The position numbers were made by a program, and so were the translations under genes. The notes below the pieces were generated by a model that ran no database searches, had not been told where the DNA came from, and worked only from the letters and a program-made list of their open reading frames with translations. From assembly GCF_024213665.1 (NCBI RefSeq), contig NZ_JANAVP010000029.1:1-64000 (forward strand): 64,000 nucleotides of DNA, read 5' to 3'. This DNA comes from Streptomyces sp. A3M-1-3. Lineage in GTDB: Bacteria; Actinomycetota; Actinomycetes; Streptomycetales; Streptomycetaceae. Positions 34,967 through 41,954 of this stretch are shown in pieces. Numbering within the stretch: position 1 is the stretch's first letter; the number at the start of each line of letters is the position of its first letter.

Positions 34967-35056
34967 TCAGCAGCCGTTGCTGACGGTGCTGGCCGCCATC
35001 AGGGCGGACTCCTCCTCAGAGGTTTCCAGCTCCTGCAGGTCGAGAATCGACTCCAT
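34967..35056 (-). CDS. class III lanthipeptide precursor, copy 2 (Gly variant)
   Basis: A 29-codon gene on the LanKC strand with AAGGAGGTGA 5 nt before the ATG. The leader holds ILDLQELE, the class III recognition motif, then an acidic stretch (ETSEEESALM). The C-terminal part is AASTVSNGC. S-x2-S-x2-C is the labionin/avionin ring pattern, and a C-terminal Cys suits oxidative decarboxylation by a LanD enzyme. It differs from copy 1 only at the penultimate residue (Gly for Asn). It is too short for automatic gene callers. Confidence 0.93.
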   Translation of the reverse strand: MESILDLQELETSEEESALMAASTVSNGC

Positions 35057-35167
35057 GTGTGTCACCTCCTTCGCGTGGTGATGCCTGGCCTCGCCGTTCG
35101 GCGAAGCCGGGGTTCAGGAAGGCATGAGCGGCGGGCCCTACGGCCGCGTCGCTCACCGGGCCTCACG

Positions 35168-35257
35168 TCAGCAGTTGTTGCTGACGGTGCTGGCGGCCAT
35201 GAGGGCGGACTCCTCCTCAGAGGTCTCCAGCTCCTGCAGGTCGAGAATCGACTCCAT
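35168..35257 (-). CDS. class III lanthipeptide precursor, copy 1 (Asn variant)
   Basis: A 29-codon gene starting 59 bp after the LanKC stop, with AAGGAGGTGA 5 nt before the ATG. The leader contains ILDLQELE and the C-terminal part is AASTVSNNC. The last eight residues (ASTVSNNC) contain S-x2-S-x2-C. If the leader is removed after ALMA, the core would be eight residues, the size reported for goadvionin-type peptides; the cut site is my inference. The GNAT would then acylate the exposed N terminus. No leader peptidase gene is visible in the window. Confidence 0.94.
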   Translation of the reverse strand: MESILDLQELETSEEESALMAASTVSNNC

Positions 35258-35316
35258 GTGTGTCACCTCCTTCGTGTGGTGCGGTACGGAGGCCTCGCCG
35301 GTCGGCGGGCCAAGTC

Positions 35317-37998
35317 TCAGGGGGTGGGCGCCGGGCCGGTGCCCACCCCGCCCTCCTGCGGGCGGGGGCTGAGGAAGGGCAGGAACGGGGAACTGCCGTC
35401 CAGGGCAGCCGTGATGCCGAGGAGGATCCCCGCGGTGCCGGTCGCCAGATCGGCCGAGAGCCGGTAGGACTGCTCGCCCGCGAACGCCAGATGTCCGCGA
35501 TAGGACAGCTTGTGCCAGGTCAGGCGCCGCAGGTGGAGGTCCACGGCGTCCCGCGCCTCCGTCCCCGGGTCGCGGTGGGCCAGTCGGGCGACCACGGCCA
35601 TCAGGCCGCTCCGGCCGTTCAGCAGATGCGGCTCGACCACGAACTCCGCCTGGCAGGCGCGCCGGACAGACGTCAGCAGATCCGCCGGCACGGCGTCCTG
35701 GCGGTACGTCAGCAGCTCGTCTGCGACCAGGGCGATGCCGCCGCTGCCGACGTCCAGGTAGGCAAGGGTCCGCACCCCCCGGTCGGCCACCTGCAGGCTG
35801 CCGTTGCTCTGTGGCACGCAGCCGGCCAGGTCCCGGTCGAGGGCGCGTACCGCCAGGTCCAGTTGGCGTTCCTCGCCCGTGGCCTCGTACATGCGCAGCA
35901 GGAACAGGGCCACGCCCGACCAGCCGCGCATCAGTCCGGCCTGCCCGGGGCCGGGGCCCCACGAGTCGGCGGGCTCGCGCACCAGATCGCTGAGGCGGCC
36001 GGCGGCCTGTTCGGCCTGTGCCAGGAAGCCGTCGTCCCCGTAGCGGACGGCCAGGTCCAACAGGCCCAGCCCCGCCCCGGCCAGGCCGTCGAAGAGACTC
36101 GCGTTGCGCAGCCGGCCGAGGGACGGCGCAGCCTGTTCGGCCAGGGCGCGGGCCTGCTTCTCGTGGCCGAAGCCGGCGAGTACGTGGGCGATACCGTGCA
36201 GTCCGGTCCAGAAGCCGGGCCGGGCCGGCAGCCCGCGCTCGGCACTCGCCAGCAGCCAGTCCTCGTGCTCGGGGAACCGGCCCGCGCCGCAGGCGTCCAG
36301 AGCCCACAGCACTCCTGCGGCGCCGTGGCCGAACGCGGACCCCCCGTGCACGAACTGCTGTACGTCGCCTGGGAAGAGCCGGTCCTCACGGTGCGGCGTG
36401 GCACTGAGCAGGATGCCCGACACGAGGGAGGCGCGGGCCGCCGCCCAGTCCACGTGCGGCGCGTCGAGGTCCACGTCCAGCGGCAGCCCGAGCAGGGCGT
36501 CACGACGGACCAGCCGCGCCGGCCGCCCGCCGGCGGGCGGCGTGTCGGGCGCGGGGGTGCGCGAGGTGGGTGCGGCGGCCTGCTGGGGGGTCATCCCGGT
36601 GCGCATGGCGGCGAGGAACTCCGCCCCGAGCACCGGTCCAAAGCGCTGCTCCACGGCGTCCGCGAACTGTTCCTGGCGGCCAGGAGCCAGCGGGAACAAC
36701 CGGTTGACGGGCAGGAAGAACCAGCCGCGCAGCGCGCCGAGCGCGTAGTGGTCCACGGCGGTTCCGGTGAACCCGGGCGGCGCCATGAACCCTTGGGCGC
36801 CGAGCGCCGGCCGCCCCGCGCCGCCGTCGTCGGCGGGGAATGCCGCCTCGAAGTCGACGAGGGAGAGCCGCCCGTCAGGGGTGACCAGGATGTTGCCGGG
36901 ATGCAGGTCGCCGACGACGACCCCACGGGCGTGGATGGCGTCCAGCATCCGCTGCACCCGGGCGGCGAGCTCCTCCACCCGGCGTGCGTAGCCGGCCTCG
37001 TCCCGTGCACCGGTGCCGGAGAAGAGCAGTGGGTGGTACGTCGCGACCCACAGCCACAGCATCTCCCCCTCGCGGTACTCCATGGCGAGGAAGTGGTGGC
37101 CGCCGGACACCACGTGCTCGTACAGCTCGGGTACGCCCTCGACACCCGCGAGCCGCTCCAGCGCCCAGCGCTCCCGGTCCAGCCGCTCGACGGCGTCGCG
37201 GCCCTCGGAGTCCACACCCGCACCGGGACGGGCTTCCTTGAGAACCACCCGGCGGCCGTCCGCGAGCCGCTCGGCGAGGTAGACACCGCCGCCGTTGGAG
37301 AAGTGGAGGGCGCGCTGGACGCGGTACGGGAAGTCGCCGGTGCCCCGGGTGCGGCGGGTGACCTGGGGCGCCAGGAAGCCGGGAACAGGGACCCAGGAGG
37401 GGGCGTAGTGGCCGGGGCGCCGTTCGTCCGGTACCAGGGTGCCGTCGGGCCGCTCCATGGCCAGGACCTCCCGGCCCTGGTCGTCGATCAACTGCCGCTT
37501 GCGGAAGGCGCCGTAGCGCACGTGCAGCGGCCCGTCCTCCCAGCGCAGGTCGGTGAGGATGGAGGGCCCGGGCCGGTCGGCGAGGAGCTCTCCGAGGCCG
37601 GCCAGGGCGGCTTCCAGCTCCGTCTCGTCCGACGGGTAGACCGCGATCAGCTTTCCGCTCGCCTGCCGCGGCATGTACTTGGAGTTGAAGAGCTCGAACA
37701 GCCCGTGGCTGCGCAGGAACTTGAACGACAGGCCGTGGGACGTGCAGTAGTCCCAGACCGTGTCCACGACGGACTCGGCGTGCTCCGCAACGGCGGAGAC
37801 ATGGATCTTCCAGCCCTGGTCCGGCAGCCGCAGTCCGTCCGGCGACATCACCGTCCACACGTCCCGCGCGGTGCGGGCCCAGCCGGCGGGCGGCTCCCGG
37901 GTCGTCGCCGCGAAAGGGACCTCGTCATCCGTCCGCTCACCGGGGGACTCGTGGAAAACCGGATCCACCCACCCGTAGAGGTGGCGCTGCTCGATCAT
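35317..37998 (-). CDS. class III lanthipeptide synthetase LanKC
   Basis: 893 residues. The N-terminal lyase-like region (about 1-215) is followed by a Ser/Thr kinase-like domain (VVLKEARPG; VVGDLHPGNILV; LVDFEAAF) and a C-terminal LanC-like cyclase domain (FGHGAAGVLWALD; SLFDGLAGAGLGLLDLA; GWSGVALFLLR). The canonical zinc-ligand Cys residues of LanC are not evident, which is usual for class III. It phosphorylates and eliminates Ser, then cyclises the dehydrated residues with Cys to labionin-type rings. The ATG at 37998 has GGAAGGCAGGAA upstream. The two precursors follow directly on the same strand. Confidence 0.94.
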   Translation of the reverse strand: MIEQRHLYGWVDPVFHESPGERTDDEVPFAATTREPPAGWARTARDVWTVMSPDGLRLPDQGWKIHVSAVAEHAESVVDTVWDYCTSHGLSFKFLRSHGLFELFNSKYMPRQASGKLIAVYPSDETELEAALAGLGELLADRPGPSILTDLRWEDGPLHVRYGAFRKRQLIDDQGREVLAMERPDGTLVPDERRPGHYAPSWVPVPGFLAPQVTRRTRGTGDFPYRVQRALHFSNGGGVYLAERLADGRRVVLKEARPGAGVDSEGRDAVERLDRERWALERLAGVEGVPELYEHVVSGGHHFLAMEYREGEMLWLWVATYHPLLFSGTGARDEAGYARRVEELAARVQRMLDAIHARGVVVGDLHPGNILVTPDGRLSLVDFEAAFPADDGGAGRPALGAQGFMAPPGFTGTAVDHYALGALRGWFFLPVNRLFPLAPGRQEQFADAVEQRFGPVLGAEFLAAMRTGMTPQQAAAPTSRTPAPDTPPAGGRPARLVRRDALLGLPLDVDLDAPHVDWAAARASLVSGILLSATPHREDRLFPGDVQQFVHGGSAFGHGAAGVLWALDACGAGRFPEHEDWLLASAERGLPARPGFWTGLHGIAHVLAGFGHEKQARALAEQAAPSLGRLRNASLFDGLAGAGLGLLDLAVRYGDDGFLAQAEQAAGRLSDLVREPADSWGPGPGQAGLMRGWSGVALFLLRMYEATGEERQLDLAVRALDRDLAGCVPQSNGSLQVADRGVRTLAYLDVGSGGIALVADELLTYRQDAVPADLLTSVRRACQAEFVVEPHLLNGRSGLMAVVARLAHRDPGTEARDAVDLHLRRLTWHKLSYRGHLAFAGEQSYRLSADLATGTAGILLGITAALDGSSPFLPFLSPRPQEGGVGTGPAPTP

Positions 37999-38117
37999 TT
38001 CCTGCCTTCCCGACGGGTGGAGTGAACACGGTGGATTGAGGATGCTGGCGAATTGGCGAAAGACGTGGGCGGAATGGCTCGGAATGCAGCACGTCCCGGG
38101 AATTCCGGCCGGTCGCG

Positions 38118-38678
38118 CTAGGGACGGCCCTCGGCTTCCGGTACTTCCTCGGCAGCCCGGCCGGGCCGGATCGTCACGATGATCGGCCAGATCAGACTGT
38201 AGATCAGGATCTTCGTGAGCGGATTGAGCCAGACCAGGACGGGTGCGCCTCGGTCGATTCCTCCTACGAACCAGACCATTGCGAAAAGCAATACACAACT
38301 CACAGCGTAGGCAAGGAGGAACCGCAGCCACGACCGCCATTCCTGGACGATCCGAGCCCGCCCGTACAGGGCCGGCTTCTTGACGCGCGGAGCGCCGCCG
38401 AACCGATGGCCGGCCTTCTCGTCCGCCCATTGGATCGTCTGATGCCCAAAAGCCACCGTAAAGCCCAGGTAAGCGGCGGAGAGGCCGTGCCAGACGTCCA
38501 CCTCGGCGCCGTCCCGCAGGCTGACGACCGTGGCGGCCAGCAGTACGACGTCCAGCAGGGGAACGCAGAGCAGCAGGGCTCCGCCGAGACGTCGCCGGCC
38601 TGCCTTATAACGGACCGCGAGGCCCGCCACGAGCAGGACCCAGAACACGACGTCGCAAGCGATGATCAAGTAAAGAAT
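38118..38678 (-). CDS. polytopic membrane protein with an apparent ATT start
   Basis: About 186 residues with four to five hydrophobic helices (ILYLIIACDVVFWVLLVAGL; LLLCVPLLDVVLLAATVV; FLLAYAVSCVLLFAMVWFVG; ILIYSLIWPIIVTI). No ATG or GTG fits. Homologous proteins, from memory, start with M-LYL, which corresponds here to the ATT at 38678, and GAGGTGA lies 7 nt before it. A longer reading from ATG 38774 adds 32 residues without structure and has AGGAGG too close. The role is unknown. It looks like a general Streptomyces membrane protein between LanKC and the regulator. Confidence 0.65.
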   Translation of the reverse strand: MLYLIIACDVVFWVLLVAGLAVRYKAGRRRLGGALLLCVPLLDVVLLAATVVSLRDGAEVDVWHGLSAAYLGFTVAFGHQTIQWADEKAGHRFGGAPRVKKPALYGRARIVQEWRSWLRFLLAYAVSCVLLFAMVWFVGGIDRGAPVLVWLNPLTKILIYSLIWPIIVTIRPGRAAEEVPEAEGRP

Positions 38679-38946
38679 GGCCGGTTCACCTCTCCGCTGA
38701 ACGTCCTGAGCGCCGGCCGGTGGAGCTGTCCGGCACCCAGGACGAGTATCTGCGGCGGCCGGTTGCCGCCGCATCCTCCTGATTGACGAGTCAGCCTAGT
38801 TCTTTGGTTGACCTGAGGATTCGCCTTGCCTCGAAGTAGTCTGAGATTGGCCGACGTGCGATGATCGACAGGTGTGCGGCCGCGCCGCCGTGCCCAGTTG
38901 GACCTGGCGCTGCCGACCGAACCATTTTGGGGGAAGGTCAATCAGT

Positions 38947-39609
38947 GTGACAGTGAGGGTTTTAGTTCTTCACGGGGAGAGTCTTGTGCGAACGGGACTT
39001 GTGCATATCTTGAGAGGGTGTCCGGAGCTGGACGTGGTCGGCGAGGCTGCAGAGGCCGTGCAGGCGGTCCAATTGGCCCGGATTTTATGCCCTGATGTCA
39101 TCGTGATGGATTCGGGAGTCCGAGTCTCTGACAATGCCCGGGTGATTGGGGCGATCAGACGGCAGACCCAGGCGGACGTCCTTGTGATGACCACACAAGG
39201 AGTCGACCGTGATGTGCTGCGGGCGCTGTCCGCCGGCGCCGTCGGGTATCTGCTGAGTGAGTCTTCGGCGACCGAACTTGTCAATGCGGTGAGACTCATC
39301 GCGCAAGGACAGGGCTTCATCGATCCGGCCGCGGTGCGCAGACTCGCGGGCGCCGTCGCCGACCGCACTGAATTGCTGCCGGCGGAAGTGGACGAAGAGC
39401 AGATCAGAAGTCGTCTGACGTCAAGAGAGATCGAAGTTCTCGGTTACGTCAGAAGCGGGTTGTCGAACTTGCAGATAGCCAACCGGCTCGATGTGTCCGA
39501 GAACACGATCAAGACACATGTCAGCCGCACGCTGACCAAGCTCGGACTCCGCAGCAGGGTCGAAGCGGCGCTCGCCGTACGCGATGTCCAGCTGCGCGCC
39601 GCCAGCTGA
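38947..39609 (+). CDS. LuxR-type response regulator with atypical receiver, two TTA codons
   Basis: 220 residues. The receiver-like domain (1-115) keeps an Asp in VIVMDSG, but the acidic pair is replaced (VLVLHGESLV) and the conserved Lys after GAVGYLL is missing, so phosphorylation is doubtful. The C-terminal GerE/LuxR HTH is intact (LTSREIEVLGYVRSGLSNLQ). No kinase gene is adjacent. Codons 6 and 47 (38962-38964 and 39085-39087) are TTA, which in Streptomyces ties translation to the bldA tRNA. It is transcribed away from the LanKC side and is probably the pathway regulator. Confidence 0.88.
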   Translation: MTVRVLVLHGESLVRTGLVHILRGCPELDVVGEAAEAVQAVQLARILCPDVIVMDSGVRVSDNARVIGAIRRQTQADVLVMTTQGVDRDVLRALSAGAVGYLLSESSATELVNAVRLIAQGQGFIDPAAVRRLAGAVADRTELLPAEVDEEQIRSRLTSREIEVLGYVRSGLSNLQIANRLDVSENTIKTHVSRTLTKLGLRSRVEAALAVRDVQLRAAS

Positions 39610-39658
39610 ATCCGGATACCGCACAGCGCGGTTGAGAATCAATACGAAAGGTTTCTCG

Positions 39659-39913
39659 ATGTCCTCCACCAAGACCGATCAGGACCTGCTCGCCGCTATC
39701 GCGTCGCTGCTCGACGAGATAGCCGAGATACCCGCGGACTCCGTCCAGGCCGACAGCCGGTTCAAGGACGACCTCGACGTGGACTCGCTGCTCATGGTCG
39801 AGCTCAGCGCGGCCGTCGAGGACACGTTCGGGGTGGACATCCCCGACGACGAGTTCGGGCACATCCGCACGGTGGGCGACCTGATCGCCTGTATCCGGCG
39901 TAGCCAGTCCTGA
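39659..39913 (+). CDS. free acyl carrier protein
   Basis: 84 residues with the phosphopantetheine motif DVDSLLMVEL (Ser near 42) and the acidic helix end DIPDDEFGHIRTVGDLIACI. AAAGG lies about 8 nt before the ATG. It follows the LuxR-type gene by 49 bp on the same strand. It is a normal carrier and could serve the AMP ligase at 33.2 kb, the FAAL or the type II elongation enzymes. Confidence 0.92.
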   Translation: MSSTKTDQDLLAAIASLLDEIAEIPADSVQADSRFKDDLDVDSLLMVELSAAVEDTFGVDIPDDEFGHIRTVGDLIACIRRSQS

Positions 39914-39920
39914 CAACGGT

Positions 39921-39955
39921 GTCCGGTCGCCGACGAGCCTTGCCGGCGACCGGAC
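39921..39955. terminator. bidirectional hairpin between ACP and LanD-like genes
   Basis: GTCCGGTCGCCG (39921-39932) pairs with CGGCGACCGGAC (39944-39955) around an 11-nt loop, between two convergent genes. Confidence 0.75.
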
Positions 39956-39961
39956 GTTCCG

Positions 39962-40645
39962 TCAGGCGGCCCCGACCGGGGCGGCGTCCGCAGGCGCTTC
40001 CGTGGCGGCGACTGTGGAGACGTCCCCGGCTGACCGCACGATGCCGGCCGCGAAGCGCAGCACGGTGGTGATGTTCGGCATCCCCGAGGCGATCTCCATC
40101 CCCTTGTGCGCCGACACGGCGGGCTGCATCGGCGCCACGTGGAACCCGTCCTCCCTGACGAGCTCGAGATTCCGCTGCACGGACCGCCGACTCAGCGTGT
40201 GCTCCGGAATGCTGGGCGCCATCACCACCGGCGCCCGCGTCGCGAGCACGGTGCTCAGCGCCAGGCTGTCGGGCATCCCGACGGCGCACTTGGCGATGAA
40301 AGCCGTCGTCGCGGGGGCCACCACGACCAGGTCCGGCCATTCGGCCAGCTCCAGATGCGGGACCACACCGTCGGCGGTGTTCCACTCCGGGCCCGCCACC
40401 GGTGACCGGGTGGCGGCGGCCACCGCCTCGCGCGAGACCAGCCGGTCCGCTGACGACGTCAGGCACGCCCGCAGCGACCACCCGTACCACATGCGCATCA
40501 GCAGCGCCCAGCTCGGCAGCCCGGTCACTCCGAACGCACCGGTTCCCACCAGCAGGACGCGTCCCCGTGGCAGTGCGATCTCCGGCCGCCCCTGCGCGGA
40601 GCCGCCGCCGGCAGGTACCGTCCGGTCGTTCTGAGATGTCGTCAT
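39962..40645 (-). CDS. LanD-like flavoprotein cysteine decarboxylase
   Basis: 227 residues of the HFCD flavoprotein family (EpiD, MrsD, Dfp). It has the N-terminal VLLVGTGAFGVTGLPSW flavin loop, PATTAFIAKCAVGMPDSL (the PASANT region) and VMAPSIPEHTL (in place of the substrate clamp). This enzyme would oxidatively decarboxylate the C-terminal Cys of the precursor to a thioenol, the step that turns labionin into avionin. Both precursors end in Cys, which supports the call. It is separated from LanKC by the regulator and ACP, and is convergent with the ACP. Confidence 0.88.
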   Translation of the reverse strand: MTTSQNDRTVPAGGGSAQGRPEIALPRGRVLLVGTGAFGVTGLPSWALLMRMWYGWSLRACLTSSADRLVSREAVAAATRSPVAGPEWNTADGVVPHLELAEWPDLVVVAPATTAFIAKCAVGMPDSLALSTVLATRAPVVMAPSIPEHTLSRRSVQRNLELVREDGFHVAPMQPAVSAHKGMEIASGMPNITTVLRFAAGIVRSAGDVSTVAATEAPADAAPVGAA

Positions 40646-40859
40646 GGGCTGTCCTCCGGGGAGACGGCAAGGGGCTTTTTCACCATCAGATCAGCAGTTC
40701 ACAACATGTCTGATCATCCGGTGAGGGGATGTCCCGTCACCTTTCGAGTGACGCGCCGGACGCACATTCCGCATAGGATCCGTTCGCCTTGCCGATGCCG
40801 GGAGCGACCCTACAGTCCGCATCTCCCGTGCCTAATTCGGAGCGGGAGAAACGGATTTC
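40646..40859. promoter_or_regulatory. divergent promoter region with two inverted repeats
   Basis: 214 bp between the LanD-like and desaturase genes. GATCAG (40689-40694) pairs with CTGATC (40710-40715), and CGTCAC (40735-40740) pairs with GTGACG (40748-40753). Either may be an operator controlling one or both genes. Confidence 0.4.
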
Positions 40860-41789
40860 ATGGAACTGACAGGCACGCAGCTCCTGCACGGCCTCGAAGA
40901 AGTGGTGGAGAGGGAACTCAATCGCCATCTCGGCGCCGCCAAGGAGTGGTTTCCCCATGCCTATGTGCCGTGGAGCCGCGGACGGGACTACGACGGGCCG
41001 CTGGACGGCTCGCCCTGGTCCCCCGAGGACTCCCCGGTCTCCGCCGCGAGCCGGCGGGCCCTGGTGGTGAACCTGCTCACGGAGGACAACCTCCCCACGT
41101 ACCACCACGAGATCGCAGCCACCTTCGGCCGCGACGGCGCCTGGGGCACCTGGGTGCACCGCTGGACCGCCGAAGAGGCACGGCATTCCGCCGCCATCCG
41201 CGACTACCTCCTCGCCTCCCGGGCCGTGGACCCGGTGGCGCTGGAGCGAGCGCGGATGCAGCACATGTCCCGGCAGGCGCCGGACGGCGATCCCGACGTG
41301 CTGACGTCCATCGCCTATGTCGCCATGCAGGAACTCGCCACTCGGATATCCCACCGCAATACCGGACGCCTCTCGGGGGATCCGGTCTGCGACCGGCTGC
41401 TCGCCCGGATCGCCACCGACGAGAATCTCCACATGGTGTTCTACCGGAATCTTCTCGGCGCGGCCATGGAGATCGCCCCCGAGCAGACCACGCGGGCCAT
41501 TACGGATGTGATCGCGTCCTTCGAGATGCCCGGCAACGGAATGCCCGGATTCGAAAGGGCCTCGGTCCAGATGGCCCTGGCCGGCGTCTACAACGTACGC
41601 ATCCATCTCGACGAAGTCGTCAAACCCGTTCTGCGTAAGCTCGACGTGGTCGACCGGGCCGGCATGGGCCCGGCGGGCCGGCGGGCGCAGGACGAGCTGG
41701 GCGCGCTCCTGGCATCCATGGAGACCGAGGCCACCCGCTTCGACGACCGCCGCGCCACCACCCTGGCCCGCCGCGGACTCATCCCCTGA
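40860..41789 (+). CDS. acyl-ACP desaturase (di-iron, DesA type)
   Basis: 309 residues of the soluble acyl-ACP desaturase/ferritin-like family. Di-iron ligands are visible as EDNLPTYHHE, EEARH and, in the second half, DENLH. The Met start has GGGAGA upstream. It stands alone on the plus strand and is transcribed away from LanD. It may add a double bond to the lipopeptide chain or serve the second block; neither link is proven. Confidence 0.88.
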   Translation: MELTGTQLLHGLEEVVERELNRHLGAAKEWFPHAYVPWSRGRDYDGPLDGSPWSPEDSPVSAASRRALVVNLLTEDNLPTYHHEIAATFGRDGAWGTWVHRWTAEEARHSAAIRDYLLASRAVDPVALERARMQHMSRQAPDGDPDVLTSIAYVAMQELATRISHRNTGRLSGDPVCDRLLARIATDENLHMVFYRNLLGAAMEIAPEQTTRAITDVIASFEMPGNGMPGFERASVQMALAGVYNVRIHLDEVVKPVLRKLDVVDRAGMGPAGRRAQDELGALLASMETEATRFDDRRATTLARRGLIP

Positions 41790-41864
41790 GCCCGCCCCTG
41801 CCGTCGGCGCTCGCCGTGACCTTGGTTATTTCCTTTTCCCGGTCGCCGTGCAGGGGAACGCGGC

Positions 41865-41905
41865 GGATATCCGGTCAACCGACAGGGATGCAGCACCGGA
41901 TATCC
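41865..41905. terminator. bidirectional hairpin between convergent genes
   Basis: GGATATCCGGT (41865-41875) pairs with ACCGGATATCC (41895-41905) around a 19-nt loop, between the desaturase and the monooxygenase-hydrolase gene. Confidence 0.7.
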
Positions 41906-41954
41906 ACCGCATCTTCCTGCGCCTTCGCCTTCCCGCTGGGGAGCGGCCCGGCTA

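Larger units (their letters stand above)
34961..35320. repeat. tandem duplication carrying both precursor genes
   Basis: Two copies of about 120 nearly identical bases (starting at 34961 and 35161, 200 bp apart) contain the whole precursor coding sequence, its AAGGAGGTGA ribosome-binding site and the bases just upstream. The spacers then diverge. Confidence 0.85.

Noticed and set aside
35168..36307. 379-codon frame that contains precursor copy 1 at its end
   Set aside because: Only the last 29 codons are real; the rest is a shifted frame through the LanKC gene.
38065..38090. CGGAATG repeat upstream of LanKC as a SARP-like site
   Set aside because: Only two copies, 10 bp apart instead of 11, and no third unit.
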